NCBI GenBank assembly: GCA_020639155.1
Contig: JACKHF010000001.1
Location: forward strand, 2,294,001-2,358,000
DNA from: Phycisphaeraceae bacterium
GTDB taxonomy: Bacteria; Planctomycetota; Phycisphaerae; Phycisphaerales; UBA1924
Length of the DNA stretch: 64,000 nt
Direction of reading: 5' to 3'
The notes under the pieces are model-generated. The model saw nothing but the letters and a program-made list of their open reading frames with translations, was not told the DNA's origin and did no database searches. A program made the translations under genes and the position numbers. This document shows positions 8,324-19,383 of the stretch, piece by piece. Within the stretch, counting starts at the first letter, position 1. Each line of letters begins with the position of its first letter.

Positions 8324-8938
8324 ATGCAGGATCGAACATGCGATCGTTGTGGACGTCCTGCTGTGGTGCATGAGACCGTAATTAAGCAGAACGAGCATCA
8401 CGAGTTGCATCTCTGCGAGCATTGTGCGCGTGACGAGGGGTATGAGATCAACCCCACGCACACGGTGCTCCCGATTCTGAAGCACGTTATTGCAGCTCAG
8501 GTGCAGTTGGGGCCTCCCCGCGATGTCGCGGATAATCCCGCTGGAAAAGCATGCACACACTGCGGCAGAACCTTTGCTGAGTTTCGCAGGTCGGGGCTCT
8601 TGGGGTGCGCTAACTGCTATACCCAGTTTGCGTCGAAGCTGACATCGATTCTGGCGAGAGAGCACGAGGGAGCGACACATCACGTTGGCAAGGTGCCAAC
8701 TCGTATTGCGTGTTCAATCTCACAACCGACCGACGCGGGTGATGAAGCTGGTCAGAATGACGAAACGGACACGCACGGCCGCATTCAGGCACAGCTTGTA
8801 GAGCAGGCACGCGCCGACCGTATTGCACTTCTGACAAACCAGTTGAAGAGCGCCGTCAGAAATGAGCAGTACGAGCGTGCTGCTGCATTGAGGGACGAAC
8901 TCACATCGCTTGGTGTCACGATGAATCCCGGCGAGTGA
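8324..8938 (+). CDS. mcsA: McsA, activator of protein arginine kinase
   Basis: McsA stimulates the protein arginine kinase McsB, which marks proteins for ClpCP degradation in Firmicutes. The 204-residue product has two zinc-finger pairs: CDRC with CEHC in the first 35 residues, and CTHC with CANC near residues 80-105. It ends with a UvrB/UvrC-type coiled motif (QYERAAALRDEL). ATG 8324 has AAGGAGAG eight bases upstream. mcsB follows after 31 bases, the same order as in Firmicutes but without ctsR before or clpC after. Confidence 0.9.
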   Translation: MQDRTCDRCGRPAVVHETVIKQNEHHELHLCEHCARDEGYEINPTHTVLPILKHVIAAQVQLGPPRDVADNPAGKACTHCGRTFAEFRRSGLLGCANCYTQFASKLTSILAREHEGATHHVGKVPTRIACSISQPTDAGDEAGQNDETDTHGRIQAQLVEQARADRIALLTNQLKSAVRNEQYERAAALRDELTSLGVTMNPGE

Positions 8939-8969
8939 CACGGCAACAGTTGAGTGAACGAGTAAATCC

Positions 8970-10169
8970 ATGACAGGTCCCCATGAACAGCACAACGGCG
9001 ACAATGAGCCAGGCTCTGCGGATGCGGTGCAGGTTGAATGGCTGAAGGGCGAGGGAACCGACGCGGATGTCGTAGTTTCGTCGCGCGTGCGCCTTGCTCG
9101 CAATCTTGCAGGGATGCCGTTCGTGAATGTTGCCAGTCTGGATGAGCGTGCGAACGTGCTTGAAACATGCAAGCAGCGCATCATGTCCTCAGATCCTGAT
9201 CGGTCAATTCTGCAGCGGATTGTGTGGGTGGATCTTCATACGGTGGATGAGATAGATCGTCAGTTGCTTGTCGAGCGGCATCTTGCATCGCAGCAGCACG
9301 CGAATGGTTCTCGCACACGTGGCAAGCCGGACCTTCGTACACCCCGCGCTGTTGCAGTGGGGTTGCCGGATGAGCGTGTCTCCATTATGGTCAACGAGGA
9401 GGATCATCTGCGGATGCAGGTGATCCGCTCAGGGCTTGCGTTTGATGAGGCGTTCTCTGAGGTTTCCCGCATTGACGATCTTCTTGAACAGGATTTGGAG
9501 TTCGCCTTTTCCCAGCGATTCGGCTATCTGACAGCCTGCCCGACCAATGTTGGCACGGGCGCAAGATTCAGTGCGATGCTGCACCTTCCCGCACTCACGA
9601 TCGCGGGTGAAATAGACAAGGTGAAGCGAGCAGTGACGGACATGTCGCTCGCGCTGCGCGGGTTCTTCGGCGAGGGCTCCGAAGCAATCGGTGATTTCTA
9701 TCAGATATCCAATCAGACAACCCTCGGTATGAGCGAGCAGAAGTTGATGAATGAACTCGCAAAACAAATTCTGCCGCAGGTGATCAGGTACGAGCGTGCT
9801 GCAAGAGCAAAGTTGCTCAGGGGGGGCACAATACGTGTTGCAGATCAGGCGCATCGAGCGCTCGGCATTGCAAAGCACGCACGGCTGCTCACAACAGAAG
9901 AAGCAATGAAACTGCTCTCCCGTATTCGCATGGGAGTTGTCATGGGATTGATAGACAATCTGCCCATGCAGGCGGTCCATCGCCTGATGCTCCAGATCCA
10001 TCCTGCACATCTGCAGCGTATGGTTGGGAAATCGATTAATCAGGATGAGCGTCAGGACGCGCGCGCTTCCCTTGCCCGGGCTCGCCTGCATGATGCAGTC
10101 GCCGTGGATCCTGACATACTGCAACCCGGCAGTGATGGGCCGCCATCAAACGACTCAGGGTCAGCGTGA
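8970..10169 (+). CDS. mcsB: Protein arginine kinase McsB (ATP:guanido phosphotransferase)
   Basis: McsB phosphorylates arginine side chains of proteins. The 399-residue sequence shows the phosphagen-kinase fold: SSRVRLARNL near residue 35, VNEEDHLRMQ near 140 (the catalytic-loop Glu region) and TACPTNVGTGARFSAM near 190 with the conserved Cys. The C-terminal domain characteristic of McsB rather than creatine/arginine kinase is present. In Bacillus-type McsB this domain has an RDxxRA phosphoarginine pocket; here the aligned stretch reads RQDARA, so allosteric binding may differ. Its stop overlaps the comF start in GTGA. Confidence 0.92.
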   Translation: MTGPHEQHNGDNEPGSADAVQVEWLKGEGTDADVVVSSRVRLARNLAGMPFVNVASLDERANVLETCKQRIMSSDPDRSILQRIVWVDLHTVDEIDRQLLVERHLASQQHANGSRTRGKPDLRTPRAVAVGLPDERVSIMVNEEDHLRMQVIRSGLAFDEAFSEVSRIDDLLEQDLEFAFSQRFGYLTACPTNVGTGARFSAMLHLPALTIAGEIDKVKRAVTDMSLALRGFFGEGSEAIGDFYQISNQTTLGMSEQKLMNELAKQILPQVIRYERAARAKLLRGGTIRVADQAHRALGIAKHARLLTTEEAMKLLSRIRMGVVMGLIDNLPMQAVHRLMLQIHPAHLQRMVGKSINQDERQDARASLARARLHDAVAVDPDILQPGSDGPPSNDSGSA

Positions 10170-10966
10170 AAACGCAACAGAAAACACCGCGCCATTCGGC
10201 GGAAGTCAAGCGGATCATTTCGTGCGTTCGTGTGATCGAGTCGACGTGGCTGGGGTATGCTGCTGCCCCGCTGGGCATGCGCATGGAGAATGCAGGATGG
10301 CATCCTGATGAACCGGATGCATGGTGTCCGACATGCGGAAGAAATGTTGGGCCACACGAGGTGGTTCTGGATCAGGATGATGAGCAGGGATTGCTGGGGC
10401 GGGCATCGTGCTCATTCTGCCGAACGAATCCGGTACCGTGGGATGGATGTGTGCGGCTTGGCCAGTACAAGGACGAACTTCGCGAAGTGATCCATGACAT
10501 GAAGTTCACCCGCTGGCATGCGCTCGCTCGAAGACTGGGCCGGATGCTCGGTGAGACACTTGCAGATCGATTGAATGCAGAAGGCATCCCGACAGATCAT
10601 GCCTTGCTGGTACCGATCCCGACGACATTTTCCAAACGGATGGCCCGTGGAATTGATCACACGATGCAACTGACCCATGGGGTATCAGCGCAGACAGGCG
10701 TCCAGATCTGCCGTCTGTTGCAGCGTGATCACAGACCTTCGCAGGTTGGACTGAGTCGAACAAAGCGAGCCATCAACGTGAAGGGATCCATGAAGGCCCG
10801 AACTTCGATCCCATCGGGTTGCCGAGCGTTGGTTGTGGTGGATGACGTTATGACGACAGGGGCAACCTGTTCCGAGGCGGTTCGGGCACTCCGGGCGGCA
10901 ATGAGGATGCAGGATCTGCGATTCCCAGTCCTTGTTGCTGTCGCAGGCGTTGCGGATGACATCTAG
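10166..10966 (+). CDS. ComF-family phosphoribosyltransferase-like protein
   Basis: The 266-residue product has an N-terminal CPTC...CSFC zinc-ribbon region (about residues 54-90) and a C-terminal phosphoribosyltransferase domain with the PRPP loop ALVVVDDVMTTGAT near residue 225. YKDELREVIHDMKF is the typical ComF linker. ComF proteins take part in DNA uptake in some bacteria, but the family is widespread and its molecular activity is unsettled. GTG 10166 overlaps the mcsB stop, so it is the last gene of the mcsA-mcsB-comF unit. Confidence 0.88.
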   Translation: MKTQQKTPRHSAEVKRIISCVRVIESTWLGYAAAPLGMRMENAGWHPDEPDAWCPTCGRNVGPHEVVLDQDDEQGLLGRASCSFCRTNPVPWDGCVRLGQYKDELREVIHDMKFTRWHALARRLGRMLGETLADRLNAEGIPTDHALLVPIPTTFSKRMARGIDHTMQLTHGVSAQTGVQICRLLQRDHRPSQVGLSRTKRAINVKGSMKARTSIPSGCRALVVVDDVMTTGATCSEAVRALRAAMRMQDLRFPVLVAVAGVADDI

Positions 10967-11085
10967 GAAGTGATCGTGTCGCCTCGGTTGCTTGTCTGCA
11001 AAGCCGAACAAAGCCGTGTTTTTGACAAAAAAACATGCGAAATCCAGCGAAACGAGTGAAGTCGGGAAATTGAGAGCAGCAATGC

Positions 11086-11113
11086 TTGACGGCGGTCGAG
11101 TTTCGACTACTAT
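11086..11113 (+). promoter_or_regulatory. rRNA promoter (sigma-70 type)
   Basis: TTGACG at 11086-11091 and TACTAT at 11108-11113 are separated by 16 bases, close to the consensus for the housekeeping sigma factor. The predicted start is near 11120. It is the only good promoter seen before the 16S gene. Confidence 0.72.
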
Positions 11114-11189
11114 CACCCCCGCCACGTTTTGAAGCCAAGACGTGGCGTATCAGTGTCTCTATGCAGTCTTCACTGTGTATCGGCACGCC

Positions 11190-11206
11190 CCTCTTTGACA
11201 AGTGAA
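11190..11206 (+). promoter_or_regulatory. boxA antitermination site of the rRNA leader
   Basis: CTCTTTGACAAGTGAAC matches the rRNA boxA pattern (TGCTCTTTGACAA-type) recognised by NusB and S10. It sits about 70-80 bases downstream of the predicted transcription start, the usual place. Confidence 0.7.
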
Positions 11207-11373
11207 CAGCTGGGTAACCCCGCGAGAGTGTGGGATACGTCAACCGGTGCACATGCCGGCGTCGAATGACTCATGGCGAGACGTATCTTAGATAGAGTCG
11301 GTCGAAGGTCCTCACAGCCCTTCGGCAATCACATCGATCACTCTCGTGTGCTTTGAGTGATATGAAAACAGCG

Positions 11374-11419
11374 GCCGATGGGAAAGCCACTCATCGGCAC
11401 CGACCTGATTTCAGGTCGG
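11374..11419 (+). other. Two adjacent hairpins in the 16S leader
   Basis: GCCGATG (11374-11380) pairs with CATCGGC (11392-11398). Immediately after, CCGACCTGA (11400-11408) pairs with TCAGGTCGG (11411-11419) across a 2-base loop. Neither is followed by a T-run. They probably serve leader folding or RNase processing rather than termination. Confidence 0.6.
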
Positions 11420-11517
11420 GTCTGAGCGACCTTTGTATGTTGAGAAACGTGCAAAGATCACCAATCAGATTCTGGAAACCAGTTATCTCTGCAGCTTGCT
11501 GTGGAGTACAACGAACT

Positions 11518-13402
<1,885 letters not shown>

Positions 13403-15313
13403 GTGGAAGATCGCTCTCACTTTTCATGGTTTGCGAAGGGAATGCCACTCACCCTTGCTGGGGTGGTCCTGACAGCTGCGCTTGTTGGATTGTGCGCATG
13501 GCTGTGGGGGCACGGCGCTGCTTCGCGCGAGGTTGCTAAGGCAAACAGCGCGTGGCAGGCGCAGCTTGCAACCGTGCAACGGTGCCGTGAGACAAGTGCT
13601 GTTGCGCGTGCATCGCTGGAGAAACCTTCGGCTCGGGCTTTCGATCGTGTGACTGAGACGTTTGATTTGCTCGATGGCAGTGTGCTTCTCTCAACACATC
13701 CGCGACTTGAGTCATACTCAACGATTGGCGAGACAGAACACATGCGCCTTGTGCGTCTGCTCGGTACGTGGCGTGAGAGCTTCTCGCGTCTTGAGTCGCT
13801 CTACAAAGAGCGCGGGCTTGATGGCGATGCGGGTGCTGTTGCAACACTGCTGGCAGCGGGAGATGCGCTCCAGGTTGACATTGATGGTCTTGAGAACGCG
13901 TTGTACTCACGCAGGATCCACGAAGCGAGGATGCATGCACGTGGGTACGTTGCGGATGGTTCGCAGACGCATATCGACTTTATCAGCGACACAATCGAAC
14001 ACATGAAATCAGATATCGCGGCGATGGACCTGTTTACAGTCACTGCTGAGCGTGTTACAAAGCGATGCGATGTGTTTGCCGATGCAGCATCCCAGTTGTC
14101 AAGAATTGATGCATCAATCAAAGCATATCGGGCAGAGTTTGAATCTGCGGAAGAGCAGGCGTTTACAGCGGCAACTGGCGCTGGCATTCGATCGGAACGA
14201 TCTGAAGAACCGCTGCAGGCGCGTGCAACATTTCTTGGTGTGCCGGACTCGGTCAGTGCTGTTCTGAGCGGGCTTGCTGCGGTTGTGGTTGCGGTGCTCT
14301 GCCTTGTCCATCTAGTGCGTACCGGAGAGCGAAGCATCCTGGCGGTGGATACGCAGCTTGATGATGTGATTGATGCGCGCGACCTTTCACGTGAGATCCT
14401 GCTTCGTCCCGACAATCCTGCGTACGGACTGAGCTCGTCCATCAACTCGCTATTGCGCGACATGCGATCTGTCATCAGCACCGCTCGTGAATCGTCATCG
14501 AGTGTCGGCGACTTGTCTGGCAAGGCGCTTGCGATGGGAGAGTCATGCAGAATGGATGCTCACAAGAGAGACGAAGAACTTGCGAGGCTTGAGGAGGATG
14601 TTGAACGCTTGATGGAATCGGCTGGGATGACAACGCGTCAGGCGGCTGCGATTGCATCTGCAGCTTCAGAAGCCCATTATCAGTCGGAGCGTCTGAATGA
14701 TTGCATGAAACATTCAGTCAGTACATCCTCTGCATGTGTTGCTACTGTCCGATCGTCGCGTGATGCGATCGAGACACTCACCGAGCATGGCTCTGAGCTT
14801 GATCGGATGAGCGAGACTGTTGCAACACTTGCAGATCAGACAAAGGTGCTCGCGCTAAATGTTGCGATCGAAGCTGCACGAGCAGGCGAAGTGGGGCGTG
14901 GTTTTGTTGTGATTGCCGAAGAAGTTCGGTCCCTAGCAGAACGAATCACCAACGCAATAGAGCGTGTTGGTACTGTGGGGCGGACAATAGGAAACACTGG
15001 AAAAGCAGCGCAGTATGAGCTAGATGAAGCTGCTGCGAAACTGGAGCAACTGGCGATGCATCAGCACGCAAGTGCGGAGTCGCATGCCAAATCCGTGCAG
15101 TTGCTCGATCATCTCACAACGGTTGTGCTGGGGCTTGATGCGACTTCACGTGATCAGCAACAGTTGTGCGAGCGCGCGACAGATCGGATCGAGCAGACCC
15201 TTGCATCCGGACGGGTCGTCTCGCAGCGGCTGCGCGATCAGGCCGTAGGGCTTGAGTATCTTCAGGAGCAGGCCGAGGAGATGATGGATCTGCTGACGAG
15301 TGTGCGTGCGTGA
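13403..15313 (+). CDS. Methyl-accepting chemotaxis protein
   Basis: The 636-residue protein has a membrane segment near residues 14-36, a periplasmic helical sensor of about 240 residues, a second membrane segment near 278-300, a HAMP-like linker and a cytoplasmic coiled-coil signalling domain. The hairpin tip (LADQTKVLALNVAIEAARAG, about residues 475-495) and GFVVIAEEVRSLAER bind CheA and CheW in this family. GTG 13403 has GAAGGGA upstream. No che genes are adjacent. The stop overlaps the xer gene in GTGA, an unusual partner for a chemoreceptor. Confidence 0.93.
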   Translation: MEDRSHFSWFAKGMPLTLAGVVLTAALVGLCAWLWGHGAASREVAKANSAWQAQLATVQRCRETSAVARASLEKPSARAFDRVTETFDLLDGSVLLSTHPRLESYSTIGETEHMRLVRLLGTWRESFSRLESLYKERGLDGDAGAVATLLAAGDALQVDIDGLENALYSRRIHEARMHARGYVADGSQTHIDFISDTIEHMKSDIAAMDLFTVTAERVTKRCDVFADAASQLSRIDASIKAYRAEFESAEEQAFTAATGAGIRSERSEEPLQARATFLGVPDSVSAVLSGLAAVVVAVLCLVHLVRTGERSILAVDTQLDDVIDARDLSREILLRPDNPAYGLSSSINSLLRDMRSVISTARESSSSVGDLSGKALAMGESCRMDAHKRDEELARLEEDVERLMESAGMTTRQAAAIASAASEAHYQSERLNDCMKHSVSTSSACVATVRSSRDAIETLTEHGSELDRMSETVATLADQTKVLALNVAIEAARAGEVGRGFVVIAEEVRSLAERITNAIERVGTVGRTIGNTGKAAQYELDEAAAKLEQLAMHQHASAESHAKSVQLLDHLTTVVLGLDATSRDQQQLCERATDRIEQTLASGRVVSQRLRDQAVGLEYLQEQAEEMMDLLTSVRA

Positions 15314-16305
15314 TCGATTCGCCTGATGTCGTCGCTAACGATCTTCCGCTTCCGCATGATCTTTCGGATGCGAAAGCTGATTTTCTGGTATTCTGCCGTG
15401 TGGAGTGCGGGTTGTCGCCAGCAACCATCGCAGCATATTCGCATGATCTCAGGTTGTATCTTGAGGACATCGCGCACGAACAGCAACTCAGGTGTTGCTC
15501 TGATATCGAAGTACCACATGTGGCTGCGCATCTGCAACGATTGAGTCGCGAGAGAAACTACGCGCGCGCGTCGCTGGTTCGGCACTTTGCGACGATTCGT
15601 GTGTTCACGCGCTGGTTAACCGCAACACGCCGTATCGATAGGAATGTTGCGGCACTGCTCGACAGACCGGCGCGATCCAGACCATTGCCCGGAACATTGT
15701 CATACTCGGAGATTCGCAAGCTGCTTGCATCACCATCTCCTCCGGGTGACGAGAACGCGATGTACAGGAAGTATCAGACGTTATGGCTGCGCGATCGGGC
15801 GCTGCTTGAGTTAATGTACGCATGTGGTTTGCGTGCGTCGGAGGTGATCGGCATCAAGCTGATGGATGTCAGCGAGACGCTGATGATGGTGCGTGTACGA
15901 GGCAAGGGAAATAAGGAACGCGTCGTTCCGATCGGCAAGCCAGCATTTGAAGCGATGAAAACCTATGAGAAACAGTGCCGGTCAAAGCTGATTCAGATGG
16001 ACGTGAAGGACACGGGATATGTTATTTTGTCGCGGTCTGGCAAGCAACTGACGCGTCAGGATGTATGGAAGATTGTCGCTGCCCATGCCAGGCGTGCAGG
16101 GCTTCGCCATGTCCATCCGCACGAGCTTCGGCACTCGTTTGCAACGCATCTGCTTGCAGGGGGGGCTGACCTTCGCATCGTGCAGGAACTTCTCGGACAT
16201 GCGAATCTCGGGACAACACAGATCTACACCCATGTCGACAGGTCCGAGTTGCACGCGGTGCATCGATCGTTCCATCCTCGCGAGCAGCGATCTCCGTTGC
16301 AATAA
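15310..16305 (+). CDS. Tyrosine recombinase, XerC/XerD type
   Basis: Xer recombinases resolve chromosome dimers at dif with FtsK. The 331-residue protein has the SAM-like core-binding N-domain and a complete catalytic set: Arg in ACGLRASEV (about 175), Lys in GKGNKER, HELRHSFATHLL (about 270), His in LLGHANL and Tyr in TQIYTH (about 305). It is a full-length chromosomal Xer by length, not a phage integrase. Whether it is XerC or XerD cannot be decided here. It starts at GTG and is coupled to the chemoreceptor gene. Confidence 0.92.
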   Translation: MIDSPDVVANDLPLPHDLSDAKADFLVFCRVECGLSPATIAAYSHDLRLYLEDIAHEQQLRCCSDIEVPHVAAHLQRLSRERNYARASLVRHFATIRVFTRWLTATRRIDRNVAALLDRPARSRPLPGTLSYSEIRKLLASPSPPGDENAMYRKYQTLWLRDRALLELMYACGLRASEVIGIKLMDVSETLMMVRVRGKGNKERVVPIGKPAFEAMKTYEKQCRSKLIQMDVKDTGYVILSRSGKQLTRQDVWKIVAAHARRAGLRHVHPHELRHSFATHLLAGGADLRIVQELLGHANLGTTQIYTHVDRSELHAVHRSFHPREQRSPLQ

Positions 16306-16431
16306 CCCCGTACAACCAACAGAACCGTTATAAACCCTGCAACCAGACTCTTGCAAAGCAGTTTGGTTTGCAGGAATATGCATCGAATTCGATGCTCTTT
16401 GCAGCAGGGAACGATGCAAGGAGGAATGACG

Positions 16432-16989
16432 ATGCGTCGCTTGACAACATTTTTCGCAACCGCATCCATCGCACTTGGTGCTCTGCCGGTGCTCGCAGAA
16501 GACACCGGTGCCGGGAGCACTTCTGTTGAGAGTCAGCTCTCGGCGCAGCAGGCGCTTGACAACACCGCAATGTATCTGGTGCAGGTGTGGGGGCCTGACC
16601 AGACAAACGGGTTTTACGTTGATCTTCTCAGAGTCACCCCAAACCAGCCCGGTTCGTTCGATGATCTCCGGGTTTCTGTTATTGCAACGTACGAAACAAC
16701 GCAGGAACATCTGCAATCAACCTTTGACACGGCGCTGGATGACGCACGGACAAGCACAGTCGAGCTCTCGCTGAGTGACTGGCTTGATCCATCGCAGCCA
16801 GTCAATCATGTGAGCGAAGTGATGATCAACGGTGTGCTCGGCAACGGTGTCCTGACCGCCCGGCGCACAAACCTACCGTTCGTGATGCAGTTGTACTCCA
16901 TTGCTGTTCCGGCTCCGGGACCCGTTGCGATGCTTGCTGTCGGATCGCTTGTCTGTCTGCGCCGGAATCGAAACCGCTCCTGCTGCTGA
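16432..16989 (+). CDS. Secreted protein with PEP-CTERM-like anchor
   Basis: The 185-residue product has an N-terminal signal peptide (MRRLTTFFATASIALGA, cleavage near VLA-E) and a C-terminal tail PAPGPVAMLAVGSL followed by RRNRNR. That tail is the pattern of PEP-CTERM sorting signals, which are processed by exosortase. The middle shows no recognised domain. ATG 16432 lies seven bases after AAGGAGG; the ATG at 16426 is too close to that site. No exosortase gene is in the window. Confidence 0.78.
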   Translation: MRRLTTFFATASIALGALPVLAEDTGAGSTSVESQLSAQQALDNTAMYLVQVWGPDQTNGFYVDLLRVTPNQPGSFDDLRVSVIATYETTQEHLQSTFDTALDDARTSTVELSLSDWLDPSQPVNHVSEVMINGVLGNGVLTARRTNLPFVMQLYSIAVPAPGPVAMLAVGSLVCLRRNRNRSCC

Positions 16990-17093
16990 TTTTTCGGACG
17001 TGTATGGATTGAGCCGCACAGAGACGTGCTTTCACGCTCCATTCTGACGGTGAAGCGTGGATTTTCTGCATTCAGGCCCCGATAGTCCTGCAT

Positions 17094-18257
17094 ATGGCTC
17101 GTTTTACACGGTATGCACTGGCAGTCTGTGCGATGCTTTTCGCAGCAGTAGTTGCAATGCACCCGGAATTTTACACTCCCGCGCATGCGAGCGCGGCGGC
17201 GGTAGACCAGACGATTGTTCCTCAGACGACGTATGCCCCGCGTCAGAGTTCCGGTACGCGAGAGCGAACCCGTGAGTTGGTAGAAGTATCGCCTATACCA
17301 CGTACCGATGAAGAACTGATACAGCGCATCACAAAGATGCTGCCCGGGCCTGGCGAGCGGCCGATGCGAGTGTTTCGTTCCGATTCATTTGTGGTTGTTT
17401 CAGAGTGTGACGATGTCTGGACTCGCGAGCGGCTGTGGTTGTTTGATCGCACGTACCACCAGTTTCGTGCGTTTGCACGGAAGCTTGATGTTCCTCTGAG
17501 CGCACCAGCAGAACCGCTCGTCTGCGTGCTTGTGACAGATGAAGACAGATACACAGCGTTCACGCGAGCAAGTGGCGACAAAGTCGCATCGTGGGCTTCC
17601 GGGTACTACGCAACAAAGTCCAACTGGGTGGTGATGTACGACGAGCGAACGTCGAATGACGTGAAAGAGGCGCTGCGGGAGATTGATCAGCACGAGGCAT
17701 CAACGCAGCAGAAGATCAATCAAGCGCGACGATCCGGGAGACTGGATGAAGCAAAGGCTCGCCAGGCACTCCAGCATATTGATGATGAGCGCAAACGCAT
17801 CAAGCAACTCGCTGAAGACAATGCGGTGAAGAAGGCGATCCATGAGTGTGTTCATCTTCTCGCATTCAACACGGGACTCCAGCCGAAGGATCGCACTCCC
17901 CCGGTCTGGCTAAGCGAGGGGCTCGCAACCTCCTTTGAAACCATCCAGCCACGAAGTGCTTTCGGACCCGGACTTGGGCAGAAAACAATCGCGCAGAAGC
18001 GATCATCAGTTCCCATGGGCAAAGCTGTCACGCTGACCGACCCCAATCACATACCAACAGCGGATGTCGATGCGTTCTACACGATGAGTGCCGATCTCTT
18101 TGAACAACTCTACCGCACGCGCCGTCCGCAGATGCGTGCGTACTTCCTCGATATTGCCTCGCTCCCTCCCGGCACTTCATCTGAGGTGGCATTGAGGACA
18201 CTCTTTGAAAAGCACTTCGGGTCCGTTGACGTGCTTGCACGCCAGTTGGGCTGGTGA
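17094..18257 (+). CDS. Secreted DUF1570-type putative metalloprotease
   Basis: The 387-residue protein has a signal peptide (hydrophobic core ALAVCAMLFAAVVA). Near residue 245 it has IHECVHLLAFNTG, an HExxH-like zinc motif with Cys inside (HECVH), followed about 25 residues later by WLSEGLATSFE, which supplies the third ligand Glu as in gluzincins. This arrangement is that of DUF1570 proteins, abundant in planctomycetes. The region before it (about residues 190-240) is a charged coiled coil. The substrate is unknown. Periplasmic or surface location is inferred. Confidence 0.8.
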   Translation: MARFTRYALAVCAMLFAAVVAMHPEFYTPAHASAAAVDQTIVPQTTYAPRQSSGTRERTRELVEVSPIPRTDEELIQRITKMLPGPGERPMRVFRSDSFVVVSECDDVWTRERLWLFDRTYHQFRAFARKLDVPLSAPAEPLVCVLVTDEDRYTAFTRASGDKVASWASGYYATKSNWVVMYDERTSNDVKEALREIDQHEASTQQKINQARRSGRLDEAKARQALQHIDDERKRIKQLAEDNAVKKAIHECVHLLAFNTGLQPKDRTPPVWLSEGLATSFETIQPRSAFGPGLGQKTIAQKRSSVPMGKAVTLTDPNHIPTADVDAFYTMSADLFEQLYRTRRPQMRAYFLDIASLPPGTSSEVALRTLFEKHFGSVDVLARQLGW

Positions 18258-18362
18258 AATCGGTTCTGGTCCGGTCTCCAGCGGCTCGATCATTGCTCCT
18301 AGACTTGCCGATATTGAAATAGTCCCAACCCTGGGGAAATGTGTCTTTCCAAGGAGACAGGC

Positions 18363-19382
18363 ATGCGGATTGGCGTGAAGATGTGTGGCGTGATGTGCAC
18401 TTGTACCCTACTGGCAGCGCCAGTGTTTGGGCAGGAGTCGGGGCAACCTGAGACAACAACTGCCAACCCGGATCAACAGTCGAGCGGGTTTGGCAACATC
18501 TCGTACACCTTCAAGCCGTACTTTGCCTACCAGACCTCCGCTGGTGCAGCAGACGCAACAGGAAGTGTGACAACGTCTCGTGGGGGGGCCGATCTCATCG
18601 GTTCGTTTCAGGCAAACGATCGGACGTTTGTCACGATGCTGCTGAGTGGCGAGTATGTCAGCTACAACTTTGAGGAAGATGCAGGGCTCCCATCCGGCCA
18701 GAACCCGCCATTGAGTGCAGCACAGGAAGTCAGCGCTGCACTTCTGATCAATCGAGTGATTGATGATGAATGGATGCTGACCGCAGGGGGCTTTGTCAAC
18801 GCTGCATGGGAAAATGGCGCAGACTTTGGTGATGCCGTGACCGGTGGCGGGATGATGGGATTGCAGTACCGGTTCAATCGGAACCTCAGCCTCGGTGCTG
18901 GCCTGCTTGTTGCCACGCAGCTTGAGGGGAACCTTCGTGTGCTCCCTGTACCCTTGATCGAGGCACATTATGACTTTGATTCACAATGGTCATTCTCAGC
19001 AAGCACAGTTGAGGGTGCTGCATTGACCTTTGCGCCAGCAGATCAGGATGTGTGGCGTGCGAAGCTCGGAATCGGGTGGGACTATACAGAGTATCGACTT
19101 GACGATGGTGACCCTCGCACGATTGTGGTTGGCGGAGGCATCGGCCCCGGAATGCCAACCACAGTACAGGGCAGCGCTCCTGATGGTGTGCTTTCTGAGC
19201 TGCGAGTGCCGTTATCGCTCATGCTGGAGTGGGACATGGCACCAGGCTGGACAGCCGAAGCTGGTGTCGCACTCAACCTTGTGCACGAGTTTGATGTGGA
19301 AGATCTGAACGGCGAGCATCTTGCAAATCAAAACTTTGGATTGGCTCCCGAGTTTCGGATCGGTGTAAGCGGACGGTTCTAA
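18363..19382 (+). CDS. Predicted outer-membrane beta-barrel protein
   Basis: The 339-residue product begins with a signal peptide ending near APVFGQE. The mature part alternates hydrophobic and polar residues in about a dozen strands, is rich in Gly, Asn and aromatic residues, and ends in FRIGVSGRF. A terminal Phe is the usual signal for outer-membrane assembly. ATG 18363 follows AAGGAG after six bases; the upstream ATG is not supported. Substrate or pore function cannot be told. It converges on the RluA gene with one base between the stops. Confidence 0.75.
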   Translation: MRIGVKMCGVMCTCTLLAAPVFGQESGQPETTTANPDQQSSGFGNISYTFKPYFAYQTSAGAADATGSVTTSRGGADLIGSFQANDRTFVTMLLSGEYVSYNFEEDAGLPSGQNPPLSAAQEVSAALLINRVIDDEWMLTAGGFVNAAWENGADFGDAVTGGGMMGLQYRFNRNLSLGAGLLVATQLEGNLRVLPVPLIEAHYDFDSQWSFSASTVEGAALTFAPADQDVWRAKLGIGWDYTEYRLDDGDPRTIVVGGGIGPGMPTTVQGSAPDGVLSELRVPLSLMLEWDMAPGWTAEAGVALNLVHEFDVEDLNGEHLANQNFGLAPEFRIGVSGRF

Positions 19383-19383
19383 C

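Larger units (their letters stand above)
10967..11517 (+). other. Upstream region and transcribed leader of the 16S rRNA unit
   Basis: This 551-base stretch has no gene. The first 120 bases include an A-rich tract (about 11022-11045). A sigma-70 promoter, a boxA and two strong leader hairpins follow; these are listed separately. The leader between promoter and mature 16S is about 400 bases. Confidence 0.75.
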
